Positions 9,825 to 18,476 of a DNA stretch of 64,000 bases are shown piece after piece (within the stretch, counting starts at the first letter, position 1; each line of letters begins with the position of its first letter). Source of the DNA: Chloroflexota bacterium (lineage in GTDB: Bacteria; Chloroflexota; Anaerolineae; Anaerolineales; Villigracilaceae); contig JAIOAQ010000002.1 of the NCBI GenBank assembly GCA_019873735.1, positions 62,001 through 126,000 on the forward strand, read 5' to 3'. The position numbers were made by a program, and so were the translations under genes. A model generated the notes under the pieces. The model was given only the letters and a program-made list of their open reading frames with translations. It did no database searches and had not been told where the DNA came from.

Positions 9825-10289
9825 ATGACCTTGCTGGAACGCGATCGCGAAGCCCCGTCTGCGTGGAAAGGGAGTCTCCCCGTCACCAGCCGGTACACGT
9901 ATGGGCTGGCGGGCGAACGTTTCTTCCGCGCATTGAAAGATGAGGGCAAAATCCTCGCCTCATATTGTCCCAAATGCGACCACACCTATGTCCCGGCCGT
10001 GAACTTTTGCGAGCGCTGCCTTTCCGAACTAACCGAGTGGCAGGATGCCGGTCTGGTGGGCGTATTACACACTTACACCCTCCTGTTTGTGGATTTTGAA
10101 GGCCAGCCGCTGGACGAACCCGAACTGATCGGCTTTATTTCCTTTGGAGACGGCGGCATCATCCACAAACTGGATGCCAACCCAGACGAGTTGGAAATCG
10201 GCATGCCGATGAAGGCGGTGCTTAAGCCCCAAAAGGAACGCAGCGGTTCTATTCTGGATATCCGCTGCTTCCAACCGGTCAACAAATAA
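9825..10289 (+). CDS. DUF35 OB-fold/Zn-ribbon protein, second copy
   Basis: 154 residues; the ATG lies one base after the stop of the previous DUF35 gene, with GAGGAGG just before it. Zinc-ribbon Cys pairs are 'CPKCDH' and 'CERCLS' (residues ~48-66). The OB-fold ends with 'GMPMKAVLKPQKERSG', nearly the same as the ending of the neighbour, so the two are paralogues. It is the last gene of the acyl-CoA operon and is followed by a strong hairpin. Likely the partner of one of the two thiolase-like proteins. Confidence 0.88.
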   Translation: MTLLERDREAPSAWKGSLPVTSRYTYGLAGERFFRALKDEGKILASYCPKCDHTYVPAVNFCERCLSELTEWQDAGLVGVLHTYTLLFVDFEGQPLDEPELIGFISFGDGGIIHKLDANPDELEIGMPMKAVLKPQKERSGSILDIRCFQPVNK

Positions 10290-10304
10290 GACCTCGCTGC
10301 CAAC

Positions 10305-10340
10305 AATGAGCGAGACGGGATTGCGTCCGTCTCGCTCATT
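10305..10340 (+). terminator. Transcription terminator-like hairpin after the acyl-CoA operon
   Basis: A perfect 14-base-pair stem (AATGAGCGAGACGG / CCGTCTCGCTCATT) with an 8-base loop begins 15 bases after the last stop codon. There is no T-run behind it, so it is either a weak intrinsic terminator or an mRNA 3'-end stabiliser. Confidence 0.6.
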
Positions 10341-10387
10341 ACAATATTGCCGCCCTTTCGATGGCCCTCGCCTCTTTAGAAAACCAA

Positions 10388-10416
10388 TTGTCTTCTACTG
10401 ACACATATGCTACACT
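10388..10416 (+). promoter_or_regulatory. Sigma-70-type promoter for the cNMP-binding protein gene
   Basis: TTGTCT at 10388-10393, exactly 17 bases of spacer, then TACACT at 10411-10416. The predicted start near 10423 leaves a leader of about 23 bases to the ATG at 10446. Confidence 0.55.
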
Positions 10417-10445
10417 AGCCTAAACACATGTACAAGGAGACAAAT

Positions 10446-10943
10446 ATGAGTTCACTGGTTGACTTCTTGAGACAATGCGATATCTTCTATCAACTGACAC
10501 AGACACAATTAGAGATGGTGGCCGCCATCTGCCAGGAAAAGACATTCGCGGGCGGAGAGTATATCATTCAAGAAAACACTCATACCAAAGAACTATACAT
10601 CATCTCTGAAGGGGAAGTCGAGGTCGTGGTCAACCCGGCACTGGTCGGCAAACCCGGCTCAGAAACCAAGCCGGAAGGTGTGGTTGCCACCCTTCGGCGG
10701 GGACAATCCTTTGGCGAAATAGCCCTGGTAGACGAAGGTTTCCGCTCTGCCAGCGTGCGCGCAACCGGCAAGCGCACCCACGTTGTGCTGATTCCACGCG
10801 AAAAACTGATGATGCTTTGCGAAACCTATCCTCAGTTGGGCTACCGGCTGATGTATAACCTGGCTGCCGACCTGGCGATGAAAATGCGCAACCTGGATTT
10901 GCGCATTCGAGAAGAATTACTGTACAACCCTCGGGAAAAGTAA
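10446..10943 (+). CDS. Single-domain cyclic-nucleotide-binding protein (CRP-like sensor without HTH)
   Basis: 165 residues from ATG 10446, chosen because AAGGAG lies just upstream, whereas the ATG at 10428 has no ribosome site. The whole protein is one cNMP-binding beta-roll with the phosphate-binding cassette 'FGEIALVDEGFRSASVRA' (Gly-Glu and Arg conserved). After the C-helix it stops, so there is no DNA-binding domain and no kinase or channel domain. Proteins of this type act as stand-alone sensors or as subunits of larger assemblies. It has its own promoter and terminator between the acyl-CoA operon and the ABC importer. Its partner is not evident. Confidence 0.82.
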   Translation: MSSLVDFLRQCDIFYQLTQTQLEMVAAICQEKTFAGGEYIIQENTHTKELYIISEGEVEVVVNPALVGKPGSETKPEGVVATLRRGQSFGEIALVDEGFRSASVRATGKRTHVVLIPREKLMMLCETYPQLGYRLMYNLAADLAMKMRNLDLRIREELLYNPREK

Positions 10944-10957
10944 ATATTCACCCAGCC

Positions 10958-10993
10958 GTCAAGCCGCCATCAAAACAAGCGGCTTGACTTTTT
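10958..10993 (+). terminator. Rho-independent terminator
   Basis: Stem GTCAAGCCGC (10958-10967) / GCGGCTTGAC (10979-10988), loop of 11 bases, then TTTTT. It begins 15 bases after the stop of the cNMP-binding protein gene. Confidence 0.85.
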
Positions 10994-11011
10994 CCTGCAT
11001 AAGCCCCAAAA

Positions 11012-11038
11012 ATCCTGTTCATCCTGTACATCCTGTTT
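11012..11038 (+). repeat. Three tandem 9-base ATCCTGTNN units
   Basis: Units ATCCTGTTC, ATCCTGTAC and ATCCTGTTT follow each other directly. Just downstream, GGATAGGCAGTTAC at 11083-11096 matches the outer end of family A, apparently a solitary remnant. The remainder of the 422-base gap 10944-11365 holds the terminator above and the promoter and leader of the ABC importer. Confidence 0.6.
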
Positions 11039-11135
11039 CATACGCTGCATTTTTCACATTCATTGCCAAGAGGGGGCTCTTCGGATAGGCAGTTACAGTT
11101 GCAGATAAAAAAAACATAAAAAACGTCAAAACCTC

Positions 11136-11164
11136 TTGACCTTAAAAAGAAAAATTTGTACGAT
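11136..11164 (+). promoter_or_regulatory. Sigma-70-type promoter of the LivJHMGF-type operon
   Basis: TTGACC at 11136-11141, 17-base spacer, TACGAT at 11159-11164, in an AT-rich stretch that contrasts with the flanking DNA. The predicted start is near 11171, giving a leader of about 195 bases before the substrate-binding protein gene. Confidence 0.65.
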
Positions 11165-11170
11165 ATAAAG

Positions 11171-11365
11171 CATGGAAGAAAGGCTCCGGACTTTTGCCAT
11201 CCAGGAATCCGCGCCGCGGATTCCTTGCGTTGTTTGCAAATCCGTTGCCCCAAGACAGCACAAAGGAGGTGATGTCTGACATCTTGCGCGCCCGGTCGGC
11301 GCATCCGTCTCAACCCGGAACACGGGATCCCTGTTCAAAAAAATGCGTACGGAGGAGAAAGTATT
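11171..11365 (+). promoter_or_regulatory. Long 5' leader of the ABC importer operon with hairpin and overlapping short frame
   Basis: The leader contains a near-perfect hairpin at 11204-11224 (GGAATCCGCG / CGCGGATTCC, one-base centre). It also contains a very strong ribosome site AAAGGAGGTG directly before an ATG at 11272. That ATG opens a 61-codon frame that runs into the substrate-binding protein gene in another frame and stops at 11457. This could be a leader peptide with coupling or attenuation, or a chance match. No known riboswitch motif was recognised. Confidence 0.4.
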
Positions 11366-12613
11366 ATGTCAAAACGTTTGTTCGTCTTGGCGTCCATTTT
11401 GATGGTCGTCACGGTGCTTTTGAGCGCATGCGGCCCCAAGGCTGGCAAGGCTTATGAGTGCACCGATCCGCTGGGCTGCGTTGTTGTAGAAAAAGGCGCG
11501 CCGATTCGCATTGCCTACGCCCTGGTGGTAGAAGGCCCCGATGCTTCGCTGGGAACCGACTCCAAGCGCGGTATCGAAATTCAAATTGATGACCATGGCG
11601 GCACGCTGCTCGGTCACCCGATTGAACTGGTTGGCGAGAACACCGGTTGTAATGCGGAAGGCGGCCAGGCTGCGGCTACCAAACTGTCCACCGACAAGAG
11701 CATTGTGGCCATCGTCGGCACCTCCTGCTCGAGCGAAGCCCGCGCCGGTTTCCCCATCCTGAGCGAGGCCGGCTTCTCGATGATTTCGCCCTCGAACACG
11801 GCTCCTGACCTGACCGACCCGGCCAAGCATGTTCCCGGCTACTTCCGCACCGCCCACAACGACAAGGTGCAGGGTGCTGTGGCTGCTGAATTCGCCTACA
11901 ACTCACTGGGTGCCCGCAAGGCTGCGACCGTACACGACGGCTCACTGTATGCCGATCAACTGCAGCAGGTCTTTGCGGCCCGCTTCAAGGAATTGGGCGG
12001 CGAGGTGGTCTATCAGGGCGCTGTCCAGCCCACCGACACCGACATGCGCTCGGTCCTGACCTCGATTGCGGCCAACCCGCCGGATATCCTCTACTACCCG
12101 ATCTTCGTGGCGGCTGGCGGCTTCATCACCGCTCAGGCCAGGGAAACCCCCGGTCTGGAGAACACCGCTCTGATGGGCGCCGATGGCATTTACACGCCTG
12201 ACTTCTTGAAGGCCGCTGGCGAAGCCTCCAATGGCATGTATCTCTCCAGCCCGGACTTCACTGTCTTTGGCGATGCCTACACCAAGTTCCAGGAAAAGTA
12301 TGAGGCCAAGTACGGCGAAAAGGTGCTGAACGTCTTCCATGCCCATGCTTATGACGCAGCCGGCCTCATTTTCGCCGCGATTGAGAAAGTCGCCGTGGAT
12401 GTGGATGGCACCCTCTACATTGGGCGCCAGGCCCTGCGCGATGCCATTGCGGCCACGAAAGACTACAAGGGTCTGACCGGTAACCTGACCTGCTCCGAGA
12501 GCGGCGACTGCGCTGACCCGAAGATCGCCGTTTACCAGGTCACCAACTCTGACCCGGCCACCTGGAACCCCGGCGCTGCCGCCGATTCCAACCCCAAGAA
12601 AGTTTACCCATAA
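11366..12613 (+). CDS. Branched-chain amino acid-type ABC transporter substrate-binding lipoprotein (LivJ family)
   Basis: 415 residues with a lipoprotein signal and lipobox LSAC (Cys at residue ~22). The mature part is a type I periplasmic-binding fold of the Leu/Ile/Val family: 'AIVGTSCSSEARAGFPILSEAG', 'MISPSNTAPDLTD', 'YFRTAHNDKVQG' and 'FHAHAYDAAGLIFAAIEKV'. Two extra Cys pairs (ECTDPLGC near the N-terminus and 'CSESGDC' near the end) could form disulphides. This is the first gene of a complete importer. The family binds amino acids, amides, urea or aromatic acids. With acyl-CoA genes next door an organic or aromatic acid is possible, but this is inference. GGAGGAG lies before the ATG. 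Confidence 0.92.
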   Translation: MSKRLFVLASILMVVTVLLSACGPKAGKAYECTDPLGCVVVEKGAPIRIAYALVVEGPDASLGTDSKRGIEIQIDDHGGTLLGHPIELVGENTGCNAEGGQAAATKLSTDKSIVAIVGTSCSSEARAGFPILSEAGFSMISPSNTAPDLTDPAKHVPGYFRTAHNDKVQGAVAAEFAYNSLGARKAATVHDGSLYADQLQQVFAARFKELGGEVVYQGAVQPTDTDMRSVLTSIAANPPDILYYPIFVAAGGFITAQARETPGLENTALMGADGIYTPDFLKAAGEASNGMYLSSPDFTVFGDAYTKFQEKYEAKYGEKVLNVFHAHAYDAAGLIFAAIEKVAVDVDGTLYIGRQALRDAIAATKDYKGLTGNLTCSESGDCADPKIAVYQVTNSDPATWNPGAAADSNPKKVYP

Positions 12614-12711
12614 ACCCCTTAACAAGGGTTATTGGGCAGGAAAGTTGCAAGACGCAGGGGCGAGGTCTCCCTCGCCCCTGCCCATGAAAATCTGCTCGTA
12701 GGAGAGCGCCC

Positions 12712-13773
12712 ATGTTGAAAAACTGGCTGAAACGTATTTCAGCAACCGATATCCTCATGTGGGGAATCGGCTTGATCATCATCCTGGGAGTGGTCTGGGG
12801 CTCTGTGGCCACTCTCAGCAGTGGCAAGTACGATTCTGCGGCCTGGCAAAACCTGATCGTCACAGGCCTGACACTTGGCAGTATCTATGCGCTGATTGCC
12901 ATCGGTTATACCGTCGTTTACGGTATCTTGCGGATGATCAACTTTGCGCATAGTGAAATCTTCTCAGGCGGACCATTGGTAGCCTACTACCTGGCACGGG
13001 CATTGAACGATAACGGCTTTCTTGCAAAACAGCCCATCGTCGGCCTGGTCCTGGTCGCGCTGTTTTCGATGTTCATCTCCATGTCTATTGCTTTCCTTGC
13101 AGAGCGCATTGCTTACCGCCCTCTGCGGAAGGCGCCGCGTCTGATCCCGCTCATCACGGCCATTGGGGTTTCGTTCTTCCTGTTGTACACCTACAAAGGT
13201 TTGTTTGGCTCAGGCATTAAGGACTATCCCCAACTGGACATTCTCAAAGGCCGCACCCCATTCCTGGGCATGGATATCCAGATTGTCTACATCGTCATCC
13301 TGATTTCGGCGTTCGTCTTGCTGGCAATCCTATACAGCATCGTTCAGTTCACCAAACTCGGCAAAGCCATGCGGGCCGTTTCAGAAGATAAAGACACTGC
13401 AGCGCTGATGGGTATTGACGTAGATCAAATCATCAGCGCTACATTTATGATTGGTGGTGCACTGGCAGGCGCAGGCGGCTTTCTCTATGCGCTCATGTTC
13501 CATCAGGTAGCCTTTGCAATGGGCTTTTTCCCGGCCCTAAAAGCCTTCACCTCGGCCGTCGTAGGCGGTATCGGCAATGTCGTCGGCGCTATGATTGGCG
13601 CCATGTTCTTGGGCATTATTGAGGCCATGGGACCAAACATCTTCCTGGACGGTCTGGGCGTGCCGGCCCCAAACCAACTGAAAGATGCGATTGCTTTCGT
13701 CCTGCTGGTCTTCATCTTGATCTTCCGCCCAACCGGTATCCTAGGCGAACGCCTGGCCACCAAGAAGGCCTAA
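12712..13773 (+). CDS. livH: Branched-chain-type ABC transporter permease (LivH family)
   Basis: 353 residues and about eight to nine transmembrane helices. An amphipathic N-terminus precedes the LivH core that starts near residue 60 ('TGLTLGSIYALIAIGYTVVYGILRMINFAHSE'-type block). The EAA-like loop around 'ALMGIDVDQIISATFMIGGALAGAGG' should contact the ATPases. It lies 98 bases after the binding-protein gene and 16 bases before the second permease gene. It forms half of the membrane channel of the importer. Confidence 0.92.
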   Translation: MLKNWLKRISATDILMWGIGLIIILGVVWGSVATLSSGKYDSAAWQNLIVTGLTLGSIYALIAIGYTVVYGILRMINFAHSEIFSGGPLVAYYLARALNDNGFLAKQPIVGLVLVALFSMFISMSIAFLAERIAYRPLRKAPRLIPLITAIGVSFFLLYTYKGLFGSGIKDYPQLDILKGRTPFLGMDIQIVYIVILISAFVLLAILYSIVQFTKLGKAMRAVSEDKDTAALMGIDVDQIISATFMIGGALAGAGGFLYALMFHQVAFAMGFFPALKAFTSAVVGGIGNVVGAMIGAMFLGIIEAMGPNIFLDGLGVPAPNQLKDAIAFVLLVFILIFRPTGILGERLATKKA

Positions 13774-13789
13774 GGAAGCGAGGTATCAC

Positions 13790-15466
13790 ATGGAAAAGGA
13801 AAAGTCGTTCTGGAGAATCGCCTTTGAGCGCGGCCTGGTTGCCGGCGTTATCCTGCTGCTGATTTCCCTGATCGGCATGCTGGAAGCCTTCAAAGGACGC
13901 GAGATCATCGGCGGCCTGTTCACCATGAGCCAGGTGCTGATTGTTGGCACGCTGTATCTGACCGGTGCGGCAAGCGGCAAACTGGCCCAAAACAACCTGC
14001 GCCAATCTGCCCTGGGCGCCATGCTGACCGGCGCGGTGGGTGGTTTTACGACGGGCTTGCTGCCCATCATCGGCACCCTGGTCAACCTGCGCTCTGTCTT
14101 GCTCAACGCCAGCCCCGAACTATACAAAATCCTGTCTTTCGGAACCGGACCCTACCTGGGACTGGTCGTCCTGACCATCGTCGGCGCCCTATCGGGCCTG
14201 GCGGCCGTGCTGCTCAACCTGGTCAAAGGCTGGCCCCGGCAAGCCATCAACAACTCACTGGTGGCTATTATCATGTTGGGGTTGCTGGCAGACCTGTTCC
14301 GCGTCACCATTGAACAATGGGGCAACCTCAGCGTCCTCCTCTCCTGGATGCTGGCCATCAAAGGCCTTTCATATGCAGGTGTGGCGGCCATTTTGGCCGT
14401 AACCTTTGGCTTGAGTTATCTCAAGGGCAGGAAGCCTGCCCAAGCGGGATCGGTTTCCATCTTCCAGCAAAAAGGACCGAAAAAATACGCCGCCTGGCTG
14501 GCAGCAGGAATTGGGCTTTTGCTGGTACCACCAATCCTGGGTGTCTATTTCAGTGAAGTGCTAGACAATGTAGGCATTTATATCCTCATGGGGCTGGGGA
14601 TGAACATTTTGCTGGGGTACACCGGCATGTTCAACCTGGGCTTCGTTGCCTACTATGCGCTTGGCGCCTACACCGTAGGCGTGCTCACTTCGCCCGAGAC
14701 TTCTGCCAACCCTATCCCGTGGATTGCAGCCATGCCGGTCGCCCTGCTTGTGGCCATCATTGCCGGCGTCGTGCTCAGCATCCCGGTCCTGCGCATGCGC
14801 GGTGACTATCTGGGCATCGTCACCCTCGGCTTTGGCGAAATTATCCGCATCCTGGCCGGCTCTGACCTGCTCAAGCCCTGGATCGGCGGCGCAAACGGCA
14901 TCACCCAAATTGCCCGCCCCGGCATTGCACTCTGGCTGACAAAAGCAGTCCCAGGCTTCCAGATTCAACAAACGGTTTACTACGTCATCCTGTTCTTCGT
15001 CATCGTGGGCATCTTTCTGTCCATCAGGTTGCGCGACAGCCGCCAAGGCCGCGCCTGGATGGCCATTCGCGAAGACGAAGACGTAGCCCAAGCCATGGGC
15101 ATTGACCTGGTCAACGTCAAACTGCTGGCAGTGATCGTCAGTTCAGCGCTTGGCGGTTTAGCAGGCGCCCTGTTTGCCGGCCGATTAAGTTCCACCTATC
15201 CGCAAAGTTACACGCTGATGGTCTCGCTCAACGCCTTGTGTTTGATCATCGTTGGCGGCATGGGAAGCATCCCAGGCGTAGTGGCCGGTTCACTGGCGCT
15301 GGTTGGCCTTCCCGACCTGTTACGCGAGTTCGGCGAATTCCGCATGCTGGTTTATGGTGCTTTGTTGGTAGTCATGATGTTGGTCAAGCCAGAAGGTCTG
15401 TTGCCCGCAGAGGCAGCAAAGCGCGAATTCCATACCGAAGAAAACGCCCCGGCAGCGGCAGACTGA
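13790..15466 (+). CDS. livM: Branched-chain-type ABC transporter permease (LivM family) with extra N-terminal membrane domain
   Basis: 558 residues, against roughly 300-420 for most LivM proteins. The C-terminal ~300 residues are a standard LivM ('GLGMNILLGYTGMFNLG', 'RMRGDYLGIVTLGFGEIIRI', 'AIREDEDVAQAMGID'). The first ~230 residues add about six hydrophobic helices of unknown role, with a short soluble linker ('SYLKGRKPAQAGS') before the core. No frameshift or second ribosome site is evident at the junction, so it looks like a true extension. It is the second channel half of the importer. Confidence 0.9.
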   Translation: MEKEKSFWRIAFERGLVAGVILLLISLIGMLEAFKGREIIGGLFTMSQVLIVGTLYLTGAASGKLAQNNLRQSALGAMLTGAVGGFTTGLLPIIGTLVNLRSVLLNASPELYKILSFGTGPYLGLVVLTIVGALSGLAAVLLNLVKGWPRQAINNSLVAIIMLGLLADLFRVTIEQWGNLSVLLSWMLAIKGLSYAGVAAILAVTFGLSYLKGRKPAQAGSVSIFQQKGPKKYAAWLAAGIGLLLVPPILGVYFSEVLDNVGIYILMGLGMNILLGYTGMFNLGFVAYYALGAYTVGVLTSPETSANPIPWIAAMPVALLVAIIAGVVLSIPVLRMRGDYLGIVTLGFGEIIRILAGSDLLKPWIGGANGITQIARPGIALWLTKAVPGFQIQQTVYYVILFFVIVGIFLSIRLRDSRQGRAWMAIREDEDVAQAMGIDLVNVKLLAVIVSSALGGLAGALFAGRLSSTYPQSYTLMVSLNALCLIIVGGMGSIPGVVAGSLALVGLPDLLREFGEFRMLVYGALLVVMMLVKPEGLLPAEAAKREFHTEENAPAAAD

Positions 15467-15481
15467 TACAGGAGATGTAAA

Positions 15482-16285
<804 letters not shown>

Positions 16286-16298
16286 GGAGAGATGTCCT

Positions 16299-17009
16299 AT
16301 GGCTATGCTTGAACTTGAAAACGTCCATACTTATTATGGAAACATTCACGCCCTGAAGGGCATCTCCATGAAGGTGGAAAAAGGCGAAATCGTCACCCTG
16401 ATTGGCGCCAACGGAGCGGGCAAGACCACTACCCTGCGTACCATCACCGGCATTTTACGGCCGCGCGAAGGGAAAGTCACCCTCAATGGCGAAGACTTGA
16501 GCCAGTTCAAGGCCCACGAAATTGTCTACAAGGGCGTCTCTATGGTGCCCGAGGGACGCGGCATCTTTGGCCGCCTGACCGTCTCAGAAAACCTGGACAT
16601 GGGCGCCTACAGCCGCAAAGACAAAAACTTTGCCCCCGACCTGGAACGCATCTTCAACCTGTTCCCCCGCCTCAAAGAGCGCCGCTCTCAAGTTGCCGGC
16701 ACCCTCTCCGGCGGCGAACAGCAAATGCTGGCCATGGCTCGCGCCCTGATGGCACGCCCGCAGTTAATCCTGATGGACGAACCCTCAATGGGTCTTGCGC
16801 CCGTGCTGGTAGAGGCAATCTTCGATACCATCGTCCAGATCAACAAGGAAGGCACTACCGTCCTTCTGGTTGAGCAAAACGCCCTGATGGCGCTGTCAAT
16901 TGCTTCGCGCGGTTACGTATTGCAGACCGGCACAATCGTCCTGCACGACACCGCCGAAAACCTGAAGAAGAACGAGATGGTGCAAAAAGCCTACCTGGGC
17001 ATGGAATAA
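16299..17009 (+). CDS. livF: Branched-chain-type ABC transporter ATP-binding protein (LivF family)
   Basis: 236 residues. Walker A 'GANGAGKTT', signature 'TLSGGEQQMLAMARALM', Walker B 'LILMDEPSMGLAP' and H-loop-like 'VEQNA' give the LivF pattern, including 'MVPEGRGIFGRLTVSENL'. An in-frame ATG two codons later (MAMLE) could also be used. It is the last gene of the importer operon and is followed by a terminator. Confidence 0.95.
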   Translation: MAMLELENVHTYYGNIHALKGISMKVEKGEIVTLIGANGAGKTTTLRTITGILRPREGKVTLNGEDLSQFKAHEIVYKGVSMVPEGRGIFGRLTVSENLDMGAYSRKDKNFAPDLERIFNLFPRLKERRSQVAGTLSGGEQQMLAMARALMARPQLILMDEPSMGLAPVLVEAIFDTIVQINKEGTTVLLVEQNALMALSIASRGYVLQTGTIVLHDTAENLKKNEMVQKAYLGME

Positions 17010-17027
17010 AGAGACAAGCGCAGGCTT

Positions 17028-17067
17028 AAGAAGCGCAGAGATCGTCTCTGCGCTTCTTGTTTTCTTT
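17028..17067 (+). terminator. Rho-independent terminator of the ABC importer operon
   Basis: A perfect 14-base-pair stem (AAGAAGCGCAGAGA / TCTCTGCGCTTCTT) with loop TCG, followed by GTTTTCTTT. Confidence 0.9.
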
Positions 17068-17112
17068 ATCCATCTGCCGCCGCAATTCGGCCTCAAGCGC
17101 CCTTTATCTGCT

Positions 17113-17142
17113 TTGACAAGGAATAAAACCTGCGAATATAAT
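17113..17142 (+). promoter_or_regulatory. Near-consensus sigma-70 promoter upstream of the cinA-like gene
   Basis: TTGACA (17113-17118) and TATAAT (17137-17142) both match the consensus fully, separated by 18 bases. The leader to the ATG at 17325 would be about 175 bases. It contains GTAACTGCCCACCC at 17277-17290, which matches one end of repeat family A. I see no gene in this 308-base gap. Confidence 0.7.
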
Positions 17143-17324
17143 GGGCATACCCGGCCGCACTTCGTTTTTCCCGCATCAATCTACGCCTCCGCCTCAACCA
17201 TACCCACCACGACTGCAAGCAACAACCTGGGACAAAAACCTTGCCCCAGCAATGCCGTTTTACAGATGAATTTTTCGTAACTGCCCACCCTTGAGTGTAG
17301 AGAACCATCCTTGACAGGTTGAAT

Positions 17325-18476
17325 ATGCCCTCTGCCGAAATCATTACCATTGGAACCGAACTGCTCCTTGGCGAAACCGTAGACACAAACACACGCACCA
17401 TCGCCCTGGCCCTGCGCGCCATTGGCATTGACCTCTACCGCACCATTACCATCGGTGACAATCCAGGGCGCATTGCCCAGGCCATTCAAGAGTCACTGCA
17501 ACGCGCCGATATTGTCATCACCACCGGCGGGCTGGGTCCAACCGTAGATGACCCCACCCGCCAGGCAGTGGCACGGGCGGTCAATGCAGACCTCGAATAT
17601 CGCCCTGAACTTTGGGAACAAATTGCCGAGCGCATCTCCCGCTACGGACGCACTCCCACCGAAAACCAAAAGCGTCAGGCGTACATCCCACGCGGTGCGC
17701 AGGCCATCTCCAATCCGGTCGGCACAGCCCCCGCCTTCATCGTTGAGCACGACCAAAAAGTCATCATTTCCCTGCCCGGCGTCCCGCGCGAAATGGAGAC
17801 ACTGCTCAACCAAAACGTCCTGCCCTACCTGCAGCAAAGATACAATCTGAATGAAGTCATCCTGGTGCGCGTGCTGCACACTTCCGGCATCGGCGAGGGC
17901 CTGATTGACGACCAAATTGGCGACCTGGAGCAATGGTCGAACCCAACCGTAGGGCTGGCAGCCCACTCCGGCATCGTTGACGTACGCATCACCGCCAAAG
18001 CCGAGACCGCCGAGCAGGCAAAACGTCAGATAGACGCGCTGGAGAAAGAAATCCGCCAACGGCTGGGCCGGGCCATCTTCGGCGCAGATGATGAGACGCT
18101 GGAAAGCGTCACCCTGCAAAAACTCGCACAGCGAGGCTGGACGCTTTCCGCAGTGGAGGCTGGCTGCGATGGACTGCTGGCGCGTCGTCTCTCTGGACCT
18201 GGGCTGGCCCCCGTACACGTAGAGATTCTCCCTTCTCTGGACAGCGACCTGCTTGCCGAAACAGTCCGCCAAACCTGCCAGAAATACAACACCAGCGCAG
18301 GCCTGGGAATCGCCCTCGCCCCTCAGGAAGAACAGACCCGCGTGTACCTGCACCTGCACACCCCGCTTGCTGATCAAAGCCGGCAATTATCCTACGGCGG
18401 GCATCCTCGCAATGCAGCCCGCTGGGCCGTTAACATGGCGCTGGATTGGCTGCGGCTGGAGATCGAGTCGACATGA
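17325..18476 (+). CDS. cinA: CinA-like protein (MoaB/Mog-type N-terminal domain, degenerate C-terminal amidase domain)
   Basis: 383 residues from the ATG at 17325; an in-frame TTG two codons earlier is less likely. Residues 1-170 are the MoCF_biosynth/COG1058 domain ('AEIITIGTELLLGETVDTN', 'TTGGLGPTVDDPTR'), which in CinA has ADP-ribose pyrophosphatase activity. Residues ~170-260 are the linker domain. The last ~120 residues correspond to the nicotinamide-nucleotide deamidase (PncC) domain, but the hallmark 'AESCTGG' is replaced by 'VEAGCDGLLA', so deamidase activity is doubtful. The stop overlaps the next start by 4 bases. Possible roles are pyridine-nucleotide salvage and damage response. 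Confidence 0.82.
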   Translation: MPSAEIITIGTELLLGETVDTNTRTIALALRAIGIDLYRTITIGDNPGRIAQAIQESLQRADIVITTGGLGPTVDDPTRQAVARAVNADLEYRPELWEQIAERISRYGRTPTENQKRQAYIPRGAQAISNPVGTAPAFIVEHDQKVIISLPGVPREMETLLNQNVLPYLQQRYNLNEVILVRVLHTSGIGEGLIDDQIGDLEQWSNPTVGLAAHSGIVDVRITAKAETAEQAKRQIDALEKEIRQRLGRAIFGADDETLESVTLQKLAQRGWTLSAVEAGCDGLLARRLSGPGLAPVHVEILPSLDSDLLAETVRQTCQKYNTSAGLGIALAPQEEQTRVYLHLHTPLADQSRQLSYGGHPRNAARWAVNMALDWLRLEIEST

